Position numbers and translations under genes: made by a program. Below, piece after piece: positions 35,825 to 46,803 of a stretch of 64,000 nucleotides of DNA (positions within the stretch are counted from its first letter, which is position 1; every line of letters begins with the position of its first letter). Source of the DNA: Eimeria necatrix (lineage: Eukaryota > Apicomplexa > Conoidasida > Eucoccidiorida > Eimeriidae); NCBI RefSeq assembly GCF_000499385.1, contig NW_013651812.1:124001-188000 (forward strand), written 5' to 3'. The notes beneath the pieces were generated by a model. The model made no database searches, was not told the DNA's origin, and saw only the letters and a program-made list of their open reading frames with translations.

Positions 35825-38800
35825 TGTGTGATATTGGACTGTTTTTGGCTAACTTCAACTCTTGTCCTTTAGTAACTGTCTTTTTTCTTTATTTTACATG
35901 CCTTCAACCTCGTCTGGAAGCAGACAGAGACAGCTCTGTCTGCATTCATCTGCTATGCAGCTGACAAATGAGCAAACTATTACTGGTATTTGTTCTCCTT
36001 TGATCCCGCTTTTTTTATGGCAGTATATTTCTGTTCCTTTCTGCCTCTTTTTACAGCGCGTATCCTCGTCTCAATTTTATTTTTATGTAGTTGTTTCCTG
36101 CCGTATTTTGCTGGGCGTGTATCTGGGATTTGGATTCCTTGTTCGTTGCTCTCTGCCTTAGTTACTTCCTTTGTCCGTGTTTTGCTCCCTTACGGCATGT
36201 ACTCAATATTTTTATTTAATCGTCAAATTGGCGGTTCTTGTTTTGCGCTTTTGTGAATGGCATGAGTAGCAGCGCATCTACCAGGTCAGAACAAAGTCAA
36301 CTCTTACTCTCTCCTTCTAAAATACTAAATAATATAAAAAGAGTAAGGACAAAAATAAAGAAAGTTTGAAGAAAGTGAAATTAATAATCCATTCAATGAA
36401 GCCGCTCCCTAGAAGTGACCGTTCGGGATGAGGTGTATGCACACACATATGAGGTCTGATGGGATACATGAATCAACGTGATTATATATTTTCAAATTTA
36501 TAATGATTAATCTAAATTAAAAATTTTTGTATTTCAGCTTATTATGCGAAAAACATATACCAAAATTGGCTGCAGCGCGACAGCCAGCCGTGCAGCGCAA
36601 ATCCACGGTCACCGAGTGAGACTAGCGGAGAAAGAGATCGATCAACGTTGAAAAGAATACATTACAAAATGCAAAATTATAAAGTTTTTAAAAACTGGTC
36701 CTCAGAGGAATTGGGGAATGTTTCAGTGCGTTACCTTTCCTTCCACCGGTGTGCAGCCTCATATATGCGCTTCCCTGCTTGATCTATTTCATTCAATCTG
36801 AAGTGGTTTCATCTTCTCCGATGGCCTTAAATCTTAAAAAAAAATTTGTTTTGAGCTAAGCATAATTATTTATTGGGGGATTTCGACCAGGACGAAATGC
36901 TGACCGACGCAGTGTCCGGGCTGGTCCTGCTGGGTAGACAAATCCTGCATGAGGCGCATACAAACGATTAAGCGAGCAGCGCAGGTATATGTATAATAGT
37001 CGGTGTAACTGTAGCTGCTAAAACACACCTATAATCGAAGCAACGCCGAAGAACAACGCAGAAACGGTCAAAAACTTGCCGAGCCACTTAAATTAACGGC
37101 AGTTCAACTGATGCAAAACAATAATTACTACTTGTTTCTTGGGTTGAGTTTATTGTCAATAGCTACATTGAATTAAATGGGAAGATAGCTAGATATTCTC
37201 TGCTGAATCGTCTTTTCGTATGATCCTGTTATGTTTCATGTTGTAAGTAGGGTGTAAGTAGGGAACACTCGTTGCACTTTCGCCTGAATTATATAAAGAA
37301 AGAGACATTAAAATGCTTATGCCTACGCACGCACATGAGCCTTCATACAAACAGGTATAGGCCTGAAACTTGTGTGTCTTATCTGTAACGCATACAGAAA
37401 CGTAAGGTATCCACATAAAATTTCATACATAGCGTAAATATTGTGTTTGATTACGTAATATACCCAGCGTATATTCGCTTCCTGGAGCCATCGAATTGGT
37501 CTTACTCCACGTTCATACTGAGCCGCAGGCATGTAGCCACCTGAAGGCACAGGTGGAGAGACATGAAGCTTCAAGTAAGTTCCCCGTCCACCCACTTCCG
37601 TAGGAGCTGGACCCTCGTGTAACGTTTCTTTGAGGCTTGATTGATGTTTTATGCGCATCTTTGCCACAGAATCGTATAGCACGCATGCATGTTGTTTTAT
37701 CAGTATGCATAAACACATCCATTTGTGTCTCAGATTCAAATGAGATGAGTGCCATTCGGTCAGATGGCAGCACGCTCTCTTTGAACGGCTCCAGTGACTC
37801 TCCTCAGAGCCTACAGCAGCAAGTTCTGATCCCCAAACCGTAATTTCCAAATCATAAATCCTTTGCACTGAGCCCTAGGGCGTTCACACAGCTGTGGATT
37901 TCATGAAGCATGCTTTCGTCCATCCTCCACACACTAGGAAACAAAGCTGCCGATAGTTTTGAGGCACGCTTAACTTTAAACTCCCTTGAACATAGCCTGT
38001 TACTTCAGTCGAAACCATAAACACTCATTCCAAATCCTGGAGTTCGCTAGTGGCAATACGCGTGCAGGCTGGGGGCTCAGGGGCTGTAACTTTGAGGGTT
38101 TGCTGCTTCCAGTTTACGAATTCAGGCCTTAGAATTGAGCGCTGATGCTATAAAGTCCAAGCTCTCGGGTCTGTATGAGGCTCTAGAGGAGAGCGTGATA
38201 GTGACCATGGCAACTACACGCAAAAAATGATGCAAACCCAGGTGGAACAGACAACGGGAAGCTCTAGATGTTCAGCAGCCCAAAGCCTTTAGGAAGCAAT
38301 TATTTATAACCAATTCATTAAAATAAATCAGTTTGAGTGAAAAACATTGATTCAAGTGCGGTGAAGCAAATAAAAACGTTGCGGTTTGCACGTGAGTCCA
38401 GCGTGACAGTCGTCCGCCAGTCCACAGGCCACCCCTAACAAATCGGCTCTTCAAAGGCTGGTGAAATTAAGGCTAATATTCGGGTCCGCAGACCTACTTT
38501 TCAGGTTTTTGTATATCAAGGTGATCGTTAAATGCGATCAAAACATATATTTTGATGACCAGCGGCACTTTGTGGTCAGCAAGACCGTTTCCCTCCACTT
38601 GCCGCAAACGTTTACGACTCGAGGCGGCAGCATGAATTGAGTGTGTGCAGCGGAAAGAGTTCCTTCTTTTGAGCGTATCAGGTGTAAACTGATGCAACTA
38701 ACTCATTATTTCCTTCTGTATGAGTGGAATTTTTAAATTTGAAGCCCTTTCCAGGCATTCGAGGCGAATTCGACCGTCTGGCGAGTCCTTTGGCAGCCGC

Positions 38801-39069
38801 CGCCAGCCGTAGCCACCGGATCACCATCGCGAGTGCGTGTTGGGGTTTGTTTCCCTTGCTGGTTTTCCACATTTGTTCCACCGGTTTACTTCACTAAAGT
38901 GCAATTCAGTCTGGAGCCAAGGCTGGTATGCTCTTTTTTCCTTTTTCCCCAGTTTTCCACCACCCGTCCTCGTTTCCGCGGTAGTTGGTTCGCCCAGCAG
39001 CTGCTGCTGGTCGCTCACTCCGCTTCTTTTGTGCCCCGGAGCTCGTCACTCCTCTTCATTGCATGCACC
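35825..39069. other. No supported gene; A/T-rich central part
   Basis: 35860-36250 is pyrimidine-rich on the plus strand without clear exons. 36290-37300 is the most A/T-rich part of the window, with short homopolymers. A minus-strand frame at 37323-37868 lacks any motif and splice support. 38833-39069 is open in frame with the gene at 39070 but is pyrimidine-rich and is probably its 5' leader. Confidence 0.4.
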
Positions 39070-40254
39070 ATGGGGCTGTGCAGCAAAAACAAAGGCCGCA
39101 CCCCAGCCCGCCGCAATAAGGCGGTGGATATCGAGCCCACGGCGGCATCCCCAGTGGAACCCGTGAAGGAAGCAGCGGAGACGGAAGCGGCAGCAGCAGA
39201 AATAGAGGAGGCCAGAGTCTCCTCCGGCAGCCTAAACGAGAGAAATACTCAAGAGGCAGAGCCAGCACTTCCCGAAACACCCGCAGCAGCAGTGACAGCT
39301 GCAGTGGCAGCAATAGAAGAAGCCGCAGCTGCAGAATCAAATGAAGACTCAGCAATCGAGACAAAACAAACTCCGGATATTGTTGGTGTCGTTCTGATCC
39401 ACGGAAATGCACCACCGACAAGACACGACTCCACTGCCACCTCCTGTGCAGGAATGACAGATGCGGAGGCCCTCAGCAGACGCGTTACGCTGCAGCAACA
39501 GCACCAGCAGTTGGAGGAACAGCAGCAGAAGCAAGAACAGGAGCAGCCACAAGAGCAGCAAGATGAACAGCAACAGCAGCAATCAGAGCAGCGCGAAGAT
39601 GTGCAGGACAAACGTGAGACCAGGGACAAGCAGCTTGATGACGCAGCTGCTGCATCGTCAACCGAGCAGCAGAAGGTGGAACAGCAGCAGCGAGAAGAGC
39701 AGCAGCAAGACGGGGCCTCCGCTTCTGCTGCAGCAGAGTCTGCGGACGAGCCGTCAGCTCCTCCCTCTCCCCGCACGTTTACTTCCAAAGTGCAAGAGAC
39801 GTTTGCTTCTGTAAAGAGGAGCATCAGCCGCGGCTACCAGAGCCTCAGTTCAATTAACGTGGGAGGCAACCGCACGGCAGCAACTGAGTCAAGAGGCGGA
39901 GATCTGTATGGGTCTGAGCCCCCTGCTTCCGAACAGTGCGTGTGCAACGTTTTAAATGATATCACTGAGCTCAGCGAGAAGGCTATGCCCTGCATTCTGG
40001 GCGACAACTCAGAAAGCGAGACAGAAGCTGCTTCACCTTTGCCGCCACCACAGATCAAGATGATTGTTAATACACCCAGCGGGCCCTATATCCGCTTCAT
40101 TCCCGAAGGGCTCTTGGGGGACGCCATTAATATGGGATTTATCTCTGAAGAAGAAGTAGAGAGGCAGCGAGAGGAGTGGGCAGCCAGGTACGGCATTAGG
40201 CCGATTTCATACACGCCCGCGGCATCATTTGCGCACGAGCAGGCGAAAGCCTGA
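39070..40254 (+). CDS. MGLC-starting protein, probably myristoylated and palmitoylated
   Basis: A single exon gives 394 residues. The ATG at 39070 sits in a strong context (CACCATGG) and starts MGLCSKNKGR: Gly2 for N-myristoylation, Cys4 as a likely palmitoylation site and a basic patch after it. This is the arrangement used by many apicomplexan pellicle and plasma-membrane proteins such as GAP45-type and ISP-type proteins. Residues about 20-240 are acidic low complexity, first Ala/Glu-rich and then Gln/Glu-rich from CAG repeats (coiled-coil-like). The C-terminal third looks conserved in composition: FTSKVQETFASVKRSISRGY, an acidic Ser stretch, then IKMIVNTPSGPYIRFIPEGL and EEEVERQREEWAARYGI. 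I do not recognise this domain, and it is not the Cys-rich GAP45 tail. The frame is open upstream to 38833, but the myristoylation motif fixes the start. Confidence 0.72.
   Translation: MGLCSKNKGRTPARRNKAVDIEPTAASPVEPVKEAAETEAAAAEIEEARVSSGSLNERNTQEAEPALPETPAAAVTAAVAAIEEAAAAESNEDSAIETKQTPDIVGVVLIHGNAPPTRHDSTATSCAGMTDAEALSRRVTLQQQHQQLEEQQQKQEQEQPQEQQDEQQQQQSEQREDVQDKRETRDKQLDDAAAASSTEQQKVEQQQREEQQQDGASASAAAESADEPSAPPSPRTFTSKVQETFASVKRSISRGYQSLSSINVGGNRTAATESRGGDLYGSEPPASEQCVCNVLNDITELSEKAMPCILGDNSESETEAASPLPPPQIKMIVNTPSGPYIRFIPEGLLGDAINMGFISEEEVERQREEWAARYGIRPISYTPAASFAHEQAKA
39480..39715 (+). repeat. CAG triplet tract coding Gln/Glu-rich coiled coil
   Basis: An imperfect CAG/GAG repeat encodes Gln and Glu runs within the MGLC protein. 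The reverse strand and the other plus frames are also open. Confidence 0.75.
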
Positions 40255-41162
40255 GGGGAAGCGTCGATAATTCTAGCCAAACGGAACAAACAGGGACGAA
40301 GAGCGAAAAGTACTGCACTTATTATAGTAGGATCCTACAGATCGTAAAACAAACAAAGAAGAGCGAATGTTGCGCCGTTCATGCTTTCGTGGGTCGCGGA
40401 CTGGGCAGAAGCCCCGTTTGCCTTTTTCGTTTATTTTTCAATTGCTCCATTCTTCCCTTTTTTTCGCCTTTGACTTCATTTCCGCAGTCACTTCATTTAC
40501 TTTCCTTCAGCACCGCTAATGTGCAGTGCGTCAAGCAGAAACGTATCTACGCACGCATATATTTACACGTAGTTCACAGCCACTTATAGGAACATGAATG
40601 CGTGTATTTTTTGTCAAGAGCTATACATTCACCACATATTCAGTAGAGCACACACATAGGAACGCAAATATAATGATTTACACATACACTTTACGCATAG
40701 TGCACATCACGTGTTTGTGCACATTGACTTGCACTTCTCTCTATAATCATTTGTGTACATGCAAATTTGTATTTACAAATACACATGAGTGCACATGAAT
40801 TCACATTTATAGAAGTGAGCGCAAGAGTTCGCAGGTGCAACATTTTGAAGCGCGCAATAATTATTTACGTATTGTAGCATTTTCGCCAGGGTGCCCATTA
40901 TATCAAATCCACACTAGCTTAACTAAGAAAAGGCAGATCGTTGCGGATTTAGAGTATGCCGTTGTGTTCCAAATGACTTCATTGTTTCAAAGTAAGGGGG
41001 TAACAAGGAGCCGCAACTGCCTGTTAGATCCTTGATCCAAAAGCCTCCACCCTAGCTTCAAACCGCACCTTGTAAACCCTAAACCCTTATGAGGATTCGG
41101 GAGGCACAGGGTCTGTCTTAAGGGCCCCCGTATGCCTGAGCCACCTAGCCATTCTGCCCTCT
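40255..41162. other. No supported gene; convergent 3' flanks
   Basis: This lies between the plus-strand gene ending at 40254 and the minus-strand gene ending at about 41163. It contains A/T-rich stretches with TACACATA-like repeats (about 40600-40800) and two units of the telomere-type heptamer AAACCCT at 41074-41087. Confidence 0.45.
41074..41087 (+). repeat. Two interstitial telomere-type heptamers
   Basis: AAACCCTAAACCCT is two exact units of the plant/coccidian-type telomere repeat (TTTAGGG on the other strand). The short length makes chance possible. Confidence 0.4.
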
Positions 41163-44100
41163 TCAAGCTTTTCTGCTGGTGCTGTGGTGGAGCCCAGCGC
41201 CCAAAAGCGACACGTGAGGAAAGAAGGAGTAATTAGTAAACGAGTCAGAGACGACATCAGCGGCAGGAACTTTACCCTGAATCAGTAACGACAAGGCATG
41301 GCAAATAATAAATAAGGTTGTTAATTGGCGCGCCCGCCACTCGCTGAAGTACCTGGACGGCGCATCTCTTAAGAGTTATTTCGTGTTTATTTTTGCTTCT
41401 GGCTCTCCTTGCTTTCTATCCACTAGTTTTCGTCCAGGTTATACTTGTTCTGCTCATTCAACACAGTGAGGCTGCTTGGGGTGCTGCCCTATTTGAACTC
41501 ATGGGGGGAAAGGCAGTACTTATTAGCATTTACCTGTCGTAAATCATCGCTTTTAATTTATCTTCAAAAGTTGAAAAGCCCCAATCGCAGAAGTATAGAC
41601 GCCACTGGTGCATGCTGAACAGGAACACGCAGCGACACCCATCACAACAGCAGCAGCAACAATTTAGCAGCGGCAGCAGCAACTACAACCGCAGCAGCAA
41701 CCCATATAGCAGCAGAAGCAGAAGCGATTACGCCCGCAGGAGTTACAGCAGCACAAGACAGCAACAGCCAAGCGCAAGCAAGAAACAGCAACTTCAGTTG
41801 CGGTAGCAGCAGCAAGAGCGAAGCTTACCTGGGGCAGTTCACAGCATGCTCTAGCGTGCGGATATTCCCGTCAATAAAGTGAGGGACCCCATTAAGTCCC
41901 AAGGATTTATGATATTCAAATAGTTGGACCGCCCCCCTAACCATGCGCATCAGATTCCCGCTTTCGTCTATTGCAGCAGCAGCACCTGTTGTTTCTGTGC
42001 GTGATTCTGTCTCTGCTGGCTCAATCTGAGCTGTATGTACATCAGGCGGCCCCTCCCTGATGTCGTCCTCGAAGCCCATAAGGAATCCATCGGCTCCAAG
42101 TATATGGATGCGTCTTAAAGCCTCAGCAGACACGCCAAAAGAAAATAATAGATCGCGAACGTAGCGTGCCCGCTCAAGTGGAGAGAGAATGTACACTGGC
42201 CGCTGCCAACTCTGAAACGGAAAACAAATAGATAGCTGAGAAGCCTACTTCTCTGATTGCATGACAAAGAAATACAACGATAAAAACGGACGAGGGAGGC
42301 AAACAAGAACAACCAGACAAAAACAGGGAATGAGTGGAGTAGCAAAGGGTAATGAAGCTAGGCTGAGCGTCAACTACTGGTGTAGACGCATCATAAACAA
42401 AAATTTGAAAAGAAAACGAAGCGGCCCAATACACACATGCAGACACCCACCCCGCTTATTGCGTCTATGCTTTTGAGAGCGGCTGAATTGATGCCCTCAA
42501 ACAGCAGCAGCCTGTCAGCCTCTTCCATTTGCTCTTCGTCTTCGGCTTTCCGTTCATTTAGATCTGCGGTGTATCCTTCCTTTTGATCCTGGCCCCGCTG
42601 CTGCTGTGCGTTGTCTATTGCATATATTTCATCCAAAGGCAAGCGGAAGCGGGCAGACGTTAGCCAAGAACCTTGAGATGATCTCCGAGCAGCAAAGAAG
42701 TGCTGAGACAGAAACAAGAAATGACATTGGAGATAAAATGCGCAAAAATTAGCTTAAAAGGAAAGGGATTAATGTTGACTAGAGTTGGATGGCTGAGGCA
42801 CTGGCCTTTACAGGAGGAAACGCTGAATACGTACACCTCAAGTGCGGCTGCACACGAGCAGCAGAACAAATTAACATAAGAAAATACGAGCACAAGCAAC
42901 TCATGAAGGCCTCAGGCAAAAAATAATCGATGAGAGCCATAAAAATTAAAATACGCTTTGCTTCCTGGACCCCCGCACATATGAGAAATAGAAATGCTTG
43001 CGACTTTCTCTTCCTATTCATTAAAGCCACATTCGACTAAAGTTTGAAATATTCGAATTCCAATTCAAGACTCAGTGACAACAGCGACAACAGCAACCGC
43101 GCCAAACAGAACAGCATTTCAAATACAAAATAGTAGCACCAGCATTTTCGTCTGCTTCACTTACAACAGCGCTGATGCAAAGTAGCAACAGGGATAGTAC
43201 ACAGACAACAAACTCAACAGCAAAATGAAAGCAGCAGCCATAACAGTAGCAATACCAACAAAGGCAGTGAGAGCACAGCCAGCAGCAGCATCCCAGCACT
43301 AGATTTTCCACCTGTGTCAGCTGTTCCTCTGTCGTTTTTAGTGTATCTTCAATGAACCTCCTAGTTTCGCTTCTGTCGGTCCAGACAGCCCATGGAAAAA
43401 CAGGAAAGCCTCTTTTGAACTTGAGGCTGTCTTTGAGGGATCGCGGCTGACCACTGGTCAGCTGCAGCGCACGCTGCGCAGGGTCCATCGCTGCGGCTTT
43501 GCGGATGTACAAGGCCTCACGCGTCGCCGCGTACTGGTCCACTGTACACCCCAGCTGCTGCTCCGCTGCAGATACAGTGTACAGACACTGCAGAGCTTGG
43601 GCCACCAACCAGCCGTAAGACGGAGGGTTACAAAACTTCAGCATGTAGCCAACCCGCTCCCGAAACCAGTAGGGGGCCTGCTCAAACCTCTCCTGCTGCA
43701 GCAGCTCATGTAGATACTCCGTCGCATCCTGCTGCTGCTGTTTCTGATGTTCCTGCTGCTGCTGCTGCTGCATGCGCCTCTTTCGCACGCGCCTGCACTC
43801 GAGGAACCTCTTGGCTGCGCTCAGCGCTGTGGCTGCGGCCTCAGTGTGGGAGAGCAGCAAGGGCCCGTGAAGGGCAATGAAGTAGGCATCATCAGAAGCG
43901 CCAGACAGGGCGGGGTGCATCTGTTCCCGGTCATCGAAGAAGCTTATCGCGCCTCCAGGAGGAGCTGCTCGAGACAAACCCTGCTGCTGCTGCTGCTGCC
44001 AGTGCTGCTGCTGCTGCTGCTGTTGGACGTTGGGGCCTAGCAATGACAAGAAACTGTCGGAGCAGAGCTCGAGGTCAATCAAGGGCGCAACAGAGCTTGT

Positions 44101-44619
44101 TGGGGGCAACACAATATCCGGCAGACCCGCAGTGAATGGCACTGTTCCCGCTGCTGCTTGTGCTTCCGTTGCTGCTGCTTCTGCAACATTTGGCTGGGGC
44201 GGTCCAGCAGCAGCAGCTGCTGCTGCCGCTGCTGCTGCCGCCGCTGCTGCTGCTGCTGCTCTTGCAACTGCGTCACGCTGAGGCGTCTCATGGGAAGTAA
44301 TGAACCGCGAAGAGGTGATCTCGTCAGTGCATCGTTGGGTAGATGCCCCGGGTGTGCGCCCACCGATCTTTCGACACTGGAGGGCTGCTGACCCTTTGTG
44401 AAGAGTTAGAAACGAAAACACCTGATGGACTTTCGCGTTTTGAATAAGGGTGGGCCCCTTGGGCTGGTTGTTCTCTAGTGTACACGCAGCGTGGAATGCA
44501 GCGGGTCGGGAGCCGATACCGGAATGGCGCAGCTGATCGACGGAAGTGGGAGAAACAGGAAGCGGAATCAGAAAAGTGTAAGTCAGAAGGAAAGAAAAAA
44601 TCAATACACAAAACGGCAT
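41163..44619 (-). CDS. HAD-like protein with signal peptide and degenerate active site
   Basis: Exons 44619-43312, 42702-42451, 42211-41829, 41614-41534 and a tentative last exon 41352-41163 join in phase, giving about 737 residues. The start MPFCVLIFSFLLTYTFLIPL is a clear signal sequence. Low-complexity poly-Ala and poly-Gln follow. I match the rest to the plant-type HAD family in order: YFIALHGPLLLSHTEAAATA against (I)ALDFDGVVCDS.GES; GWLVAQALQC; PVYILSPLERARYVRDLLFS against YIVTTKQ.RFA.ALL; IHILGADGFLM; LNGVPHFIDGNIRTLEHAV against LTLHFVEDRLATLKNV; HQWRLYFCDWGFSTFEDKL against KWNLYLV.WGYNT. The first motif lacks the two Asp of DxD, so phosphatase activity is doubtful. A signal peptide plus an extended N-terminus would fit secretion or apicoplast routing. 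The family call rests on recall and eye alignment. Confidence 0.6.
41641..41815. repeat. CAG-dense intron
   Basis: The intron 41615-41828 of the HAD-like gene consists largely of CAG and CAA triplets on the plus strand (CTG/TTG in the gene strand). This shows that triplet repeats here are not confined to exons. Confidence 0.7.
43726..44270. repeat. CTG/GCN tracts coding poly-Gln and poly-Ala (minus strand)
   Basis: CTG blocks at about 43729-43772 and 43980-44024 read as Gln on the coding (minus) strand. GCN at about 44205-44264 reads as a run of some eighteen Ala. All are inside exon 1 of the HAD-like gene. Confidence 0.8.
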
Positions 44620-46803
44620 GGCGGTTGCGAGAGGGGAGAAGACGTGAATTGTTTGAGGATATTCAACAAATGTTCTCTTACACAGAGTCACCCTAGCCGA
44701 AATCCGGGGGTGGGGATTGCGGTTGACCGCTTATTTTTTCCATTGTACCTTGAAACAATATGGCTTTAGTATATCAAACTGCTCGTGGACATGTCTGTTT
44801 ATTTGTTTGCTTCCTCCTTTTCCTGTCACGCCATAGTAGTTAGTCGGTGTCTTGCTCTCCAAGCAAGCCACTCCCGCTAGTGGGGGACAATACGGGTGAA
44901 ATAGACAAAATTGCCTCGTTTATTACTGAATAATTAGTTTTGCTCTCTGCAAAGAGTAAACCTGCATATGTGCCTAGAATAAAACGATGGTGATCTGCCA
45001 GCAAGGGCTGTTCTAGTCCTACTGCATGCAATGTTGACACGGGGGCCCCTCTTTCTCGCGTCGCTCAAAGTAATGGAAAAAGCCACGTTTCATTGGCTTG
45101 TACTTCTGTTTAAGTACTCAAATGAAAGGTCAACTCGTTTGACAATAAGAATTTGTTCTCAATAGATATGCACAGGCGTGCACATGGAGGCCATCCACTG
45201 AAAACTCGCAGCATACCGCTGTTTCTTGGGCTTATTTTCATTCACTCACGAGTCGTTTCAGTTCATAGGATTCGCAACAAAGCGCCTTCCGAATGGCCCC
45301 AGATCGGAGCTTTTCATAATGTTCGTGTCCAGCTCTACAGCCGCGTTGGCTCGAGGACCCTACGCGAGGACGCTCTTTGGGCTACAGTTGTTTCTTTGGA
45401 AACAGGCAGCCCGTATTGAACTGGAATGCAAGGCGACTGTTTGTTGGAATGAGTGAGAGCGCAATACTTGGAATAGTAGACGCAACAACGCCAACGAGCT
45501 GTACTATGCTGGCTCTTAAGGCGAGGAGTAGTAGAAGGCCGCCCCCTTATGAAAGCTAGCTCCGCGGCTTTGCCCCGAGCGCCTTCATTTGTTTCTGTTT
45601 GCCTCCTTGCCCTTTTTAGCCCCTCCTGCCGTAGACGCCCCGCGCCGTCACAAACAGCTACCCTTCAGTCCTAAGTTAACAAGTAAGCGAGCTGCTCACT
45701 AGCATCAGCCGCAGTAGTGTTTGGCTGAGATGCAGGTTCAAGCTGTGATTTACCGGGTGATTAGTTTAGGGTTCTGCTTCGCGCAGCTATGTAAGTATAT
45801 ACAAGTGCACCAACTTCTATTGATTTTCCTCTTAAATTTCGAATTAGTCAGTAACTGATTGGGTCTGCGACCGAGCGGCGCAGCGGAGGCTGTCTTCTCT
45901 GTTTGTTTGTTGGGACGAAAACAATAAAATTCGTCCACTTATTACTAAAGTGCACCAGACAACGCACAGGCAGACTGCGGCGGTGTACGTGCACCTCCGA
46001 ATGGAAACACATTAAACAACAGAAGCCACCTCAGGTGCACAGACACCTCAAAGCGACGCCCTAAGAGAACCACATATATATATTATTACATATGCATATG
46101 TTTATCTCTGTGTAAACATATGCCACTATGCCCTATACATGCGCGTCAAATGCGGGGCGGCGCCTAGGAGCGGCGCTAATGGACATGGAAAGGATAGCGA
46201 GAAGTGAAGGCAAGAGAACAAGGAGACAAGTGGATGAAAAGGAGAGAAACAGACACAAAACAAAACAAGAGACACAAACGAAACATAAATGAAGCAAGCA
46301 AACTCCAAACCAAAATAAACAGAAGATAGCAAACAGTGAATTAAAGTGAAGCAGACAATTACATATCGCAAGAAACAAGGGACAAGCATACGATTCAAAC
46401 AAGCGAACGAGGCAAGAGCTGAACTGATATGAACAGCAACACTCCATATTTGCAGACAAATGCGAATTCACAATCACGCACACGCGATGTTTGCAGGTGT
46501 AAATCCACTGTACCTACAGGGTTGAGAGCATTCGGGCGATGTGTATGTTCTGTACGTTATGAACACCCCATGACAAATACGCACATATCTATGGAATACA
46601 TTTTATGTTTTCGGCTTGTGACCTTAATAGTTCACAAATTTAGCTGGCTGCAGGCAAACCACGGAATGCAGCCTTGTGAGACCGCTCCTCCCGCACTTTA
46701 CTTTGGGGCGTTCCTGCGCACCTCACGAGTTTAGCATTCGTGCGTTGTTCGATCTTCATCGCTCGACAAATAAAACCGATTTTAAAAAAGAAGTGTTTTT
46801 ACT
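44620..46803. other. No supported gene
   Basis: Frames are short on both strands. 46180-46420 is strongly A/G-rich on the plus strand, resembling the pyrimidine-rich introns of minus-strand genes here, and a TA-rich microsatellite lies at about 46073-46110. A single TTTAGGG occurs at 45765. No exon with splice support was found. Confidence 0.4.

Noticed and set aside
37323..37868. Minus-strand frame of 181 codons
   Set aside because: It lies in an A/T-rich intergenic stretch and has no recognisable domain and no convincing splice pattern.
39070..40254. Identification of the MGLC protein as GAP45
   Set aside because: The acylation motif fits, but the C-terminal part lacks the Cys-containing conserved tail expected of GAP45.
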